From CAUZIZ01 sp965219005 (GTDB taxonomy: Bacteria; Acidobacteriota; UBA6911; RPQK01; JAJDTT01): a stretch of DNA of 64,000 nucleotides. The notes under the pieces are model-generated. The model ran no database searches and was not told the origin of the DNA. It saw only the letters and a program-made list of their open reading frames with translations. Of this stretch, positions 62,752-64,000 are shown piece after piece (positions within the stretch are counted from its first letter, which is position 1; each line of letters opens with the position of its first letter). The stretch covers positions 3,720,001 to 3,784,000 of the forward strand of contig CBDCMS010000004.1 of assembly GCA_965219005.1 (NCBI GenBank), given 5' to 3'. Position numbers and translations under genes: made by a program.

Positions 62752-63831
62752 TCAGGCGATCTTGCGGAAGACTCGAAAGACCGAGTCTCGCTGACCTGCC
62801 GAGAACCCGGCATCTTCTATGGTTCGAATCAACGCTTCTTTGTCGGCCCGGTGACGGGCTCCCGCGGTGCTGATGACGTTCTCTTCGATCATGATGCTGC
62901 CTACATCGTTGGCGCCGAAGTAAAGCGCGACCTGGGCGATCTTGAGTCCCTGAGTCAGCCAGGACACCTGAATATTCGGGATGTTATCCAGGTAGATTCG
63001 GCTTACCGACAGAAGCATCAGGTACTCCACCGTCCCCACCTCCCGCTGGATCGAGCTCTTCATTGGGGTTCCCTCGAGCTGCACATTCCAGGGGATAAAC
63101 GCTACGAAACCGCCGGTCTGGTCCTGAAGATCCCGGATGGCATCGAGATGCTCGATACGTTCTTCCAGCGTCTCGCCTCCACCAATCATCATGGTCCCCG
63201 TAGTAGAGAGACCTTCCTCGTGGGCTACCCGCATAACCTCCAACCATTCCTGGGCGCTGCACTTCCCGGGACTGATACTCTTACGCATCCTCTCGACCAG
63301 GATCTCCGCACCACCCCCTGGGATCGAGGCTAGTCCTGCCGCCTTCAGCCGCCGGATGGACTCCCGGATACTGATCCGGCTCAACTTGGCCAGGACCACG
63401 ATCTCCGGGGGCGAAAAGCAGTGAAGATGGATCTGATAACGCTCCCGGATCGAACCTAGAAGCTTTTCGTAGTACTCAATTTTCAAGTCGGGGTGCATAC
63501 CGCCTTGCATCAGTATCCCGGTACCGCCGAGGTCTATGGTCTCCTCGATCTTCTTGAAAATCGACTCCAGGGGAAGGACATACCCTTCGTCATCGCCCGG
63601 CCGACGATAGAAGTTGCAAAAGGTGCACCGGGCAACACACACGTTCGTATAGTTGATGTTGCGATCGATCAGAAAGGATACAACTCCGTCAGGGTGATGT
63701 CGGCGGCGTACGCAGTCGGCGGCCTGCCCCACCTTTTGCAGCTCTCGACTGCGCAGCAGCAGCAGCCCTTCTTCAGGTCCGATGCGCTCTCCCTCGAACA
63801 CCTTTTCCAGCACCTGATCAATCGCGTTCAT
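62752..63831 (-). CDS. mqnC: Dehypoxanthine futalosine cyclase (radical SAM)
   Basis: A 359-aa radical-SAM enzyme of the futalosine menaquinone pathway. Cluster motif CVARCTFCNFYRRPGDDEGY (CxxxCxxC, about 63-70); GILMQGGMHPDLKIEYYEKL, SIPGGGAEILVERMRKSISP and TTGTMMIGGGETLEERIEHL are typical of MqnC rather than MqnE. Implies menaquinone made from chorismate via futalosine. Confidence 0.93.
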   Translation of the reverse strand: MNAIDQVLEKVFEGERIGPEEGLLLLRSRELQKVGQAADCVRRRHHPDGVVSFLIDRNINYTNVCVARCTFCNFYRRPGDDEGYVLPLESIFKKIEETIDLGGTGILMQGGMHPDLKIEYYEKLLGSIRERYQIHLHCFSPPEIVVLAKLSRISIRESIRRLKAAGLASIPGGGAEILVERMRKSISPGKCSAQEWLEVMRVAHEEGLSTTGTMMIGGGETLEERIEHLDAIRDLQDQTGGFVAFIPWNVQLEGTPMKSSIQREVGTVEYLMLLSVSRIYLDNIPNIQVSWLTQGLKIAQVALYFGANDVGSIMIEENVISTAGARHRADKEALIRTIEDAGFSAGQRDSVFRVFRKIA

Positions 63832-63970
63832 CGCACGATTATTCTATGAGGGAGGGCTTGTCTAAGACAAGGTCCGGCAACTGTGCGGAGGGTTAATGGG
63901 CGTCTGATCCGGTGATTAGAGTGAACCCCATGGGGCAGGACTGAGCTGAAATCAGGAAGTGCCAGGGAAC

Positions 63971-63996
63971 AGATACAGGAGACGTCTCCTGTATCT
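63971..63996. repeat. Perfect 26-bp palindrome near the window end
   Basis: 13-bp arms (AGATACAGGAGAC and its complement) with no loop. Could be a terminator or protein-binding site of genes beyond the edge. No CDS is visible between 63832 and 64000. Confidence 0.85.
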
Positions 63997-64000
63997 TATC

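Noticed and set aside
62819..62830. tRNA T-loop-like GGTTCGAATC
   Set aside because: Within mqnC coding sequence, with no acceptor or anticodon stems.

Overview
The window most resembles a chromosomal segment of a soil- or sponge-type Acidobacteriota (Bryobacter/Solibacter-like) or a related Planctomycetota/Verrucomicrobiota-group genome. The basis is moderate to high GC, Shine-Dalgarno starts, a cytochrome-c/DUF1549/DUF1553 protein paired with a Tat-exported DUF1501 protein, two molybdenum hydroxylase clusters, an MqnC futalosine-pathway gene and many secreted catabolic enzymes. No rRNA or tRNA gene and no CRISPR array were seen. The phylum is inference.

Layout. 1-5.2 kb: a cNMP-binding-fold gene and a 959-codon Npt-type transporter/HEAT-repeat gene split by an IS1182-like element; removing the IS and one CTAG copy restores the frame exactly. 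5.8-12.6 kb: aminoacyl-histidine dipeptidase (pepD), a HemL-like aminotransferase, a CehA/PHP metallohydrolase, and a TIM-barrel epimerase fused to an SMP-30 propeller. 12.7-17.8 kb: an IS remnant, then a three-subunit molybdenum hydroxylase operon with a MoaD-like protein and two small membrane proteins. 18.2-25.7 kb: a secreted Ig-like protein, then a minus-strand operon of two alkaline-phosphatase-superfamily enzymes (one frameshifted), a tiny helix protein, a membrane protein and a sulfotransferase. 25.8-35.9 kb: ThuA protein, a putative glycoside-hydrolase-like protein, the cytochrome/DUF1549/DUF1553-DUF1501-sorbosone dehydrogenase set and an MFS transporter.

36-43.6 kb is accessory DNA: four toxin-antitoxin pairs (two PIN, two RelE/ParE), three of them with palindromes and one with a tandem repeat at the promoter, a truncated phosphatase, and a complete 3338-bp IS21-family element with 6-bp target duplication and a third gene. 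44.7-53.2 kb: a form-II CO-dehydrogenase-like cluster (coxG-S-L-M-D-E, a MobA-like transferase, divergent xdhC). 53.2-56.2 kb: rhomboid protease, esterase, metK. 56.3-57.2 kb: a Y1/REP-associated transposase between 106-bp inverted REP-like repeats. 57.4-62.3 kb: a membrane HEAT protein and the arginine operon argR-argG-argH-argF with an ArgR-site candidate. 62.7-63.8 kb: mqnC.

Intergenic DNA is rich in structured repeats: at least five dispersed or palindromic families, one showing compensatory stem changes between copies. These, the REP/transposase unit, the IS21 passenger gene and the two-phosphohydrolase operon are the least explained parts.
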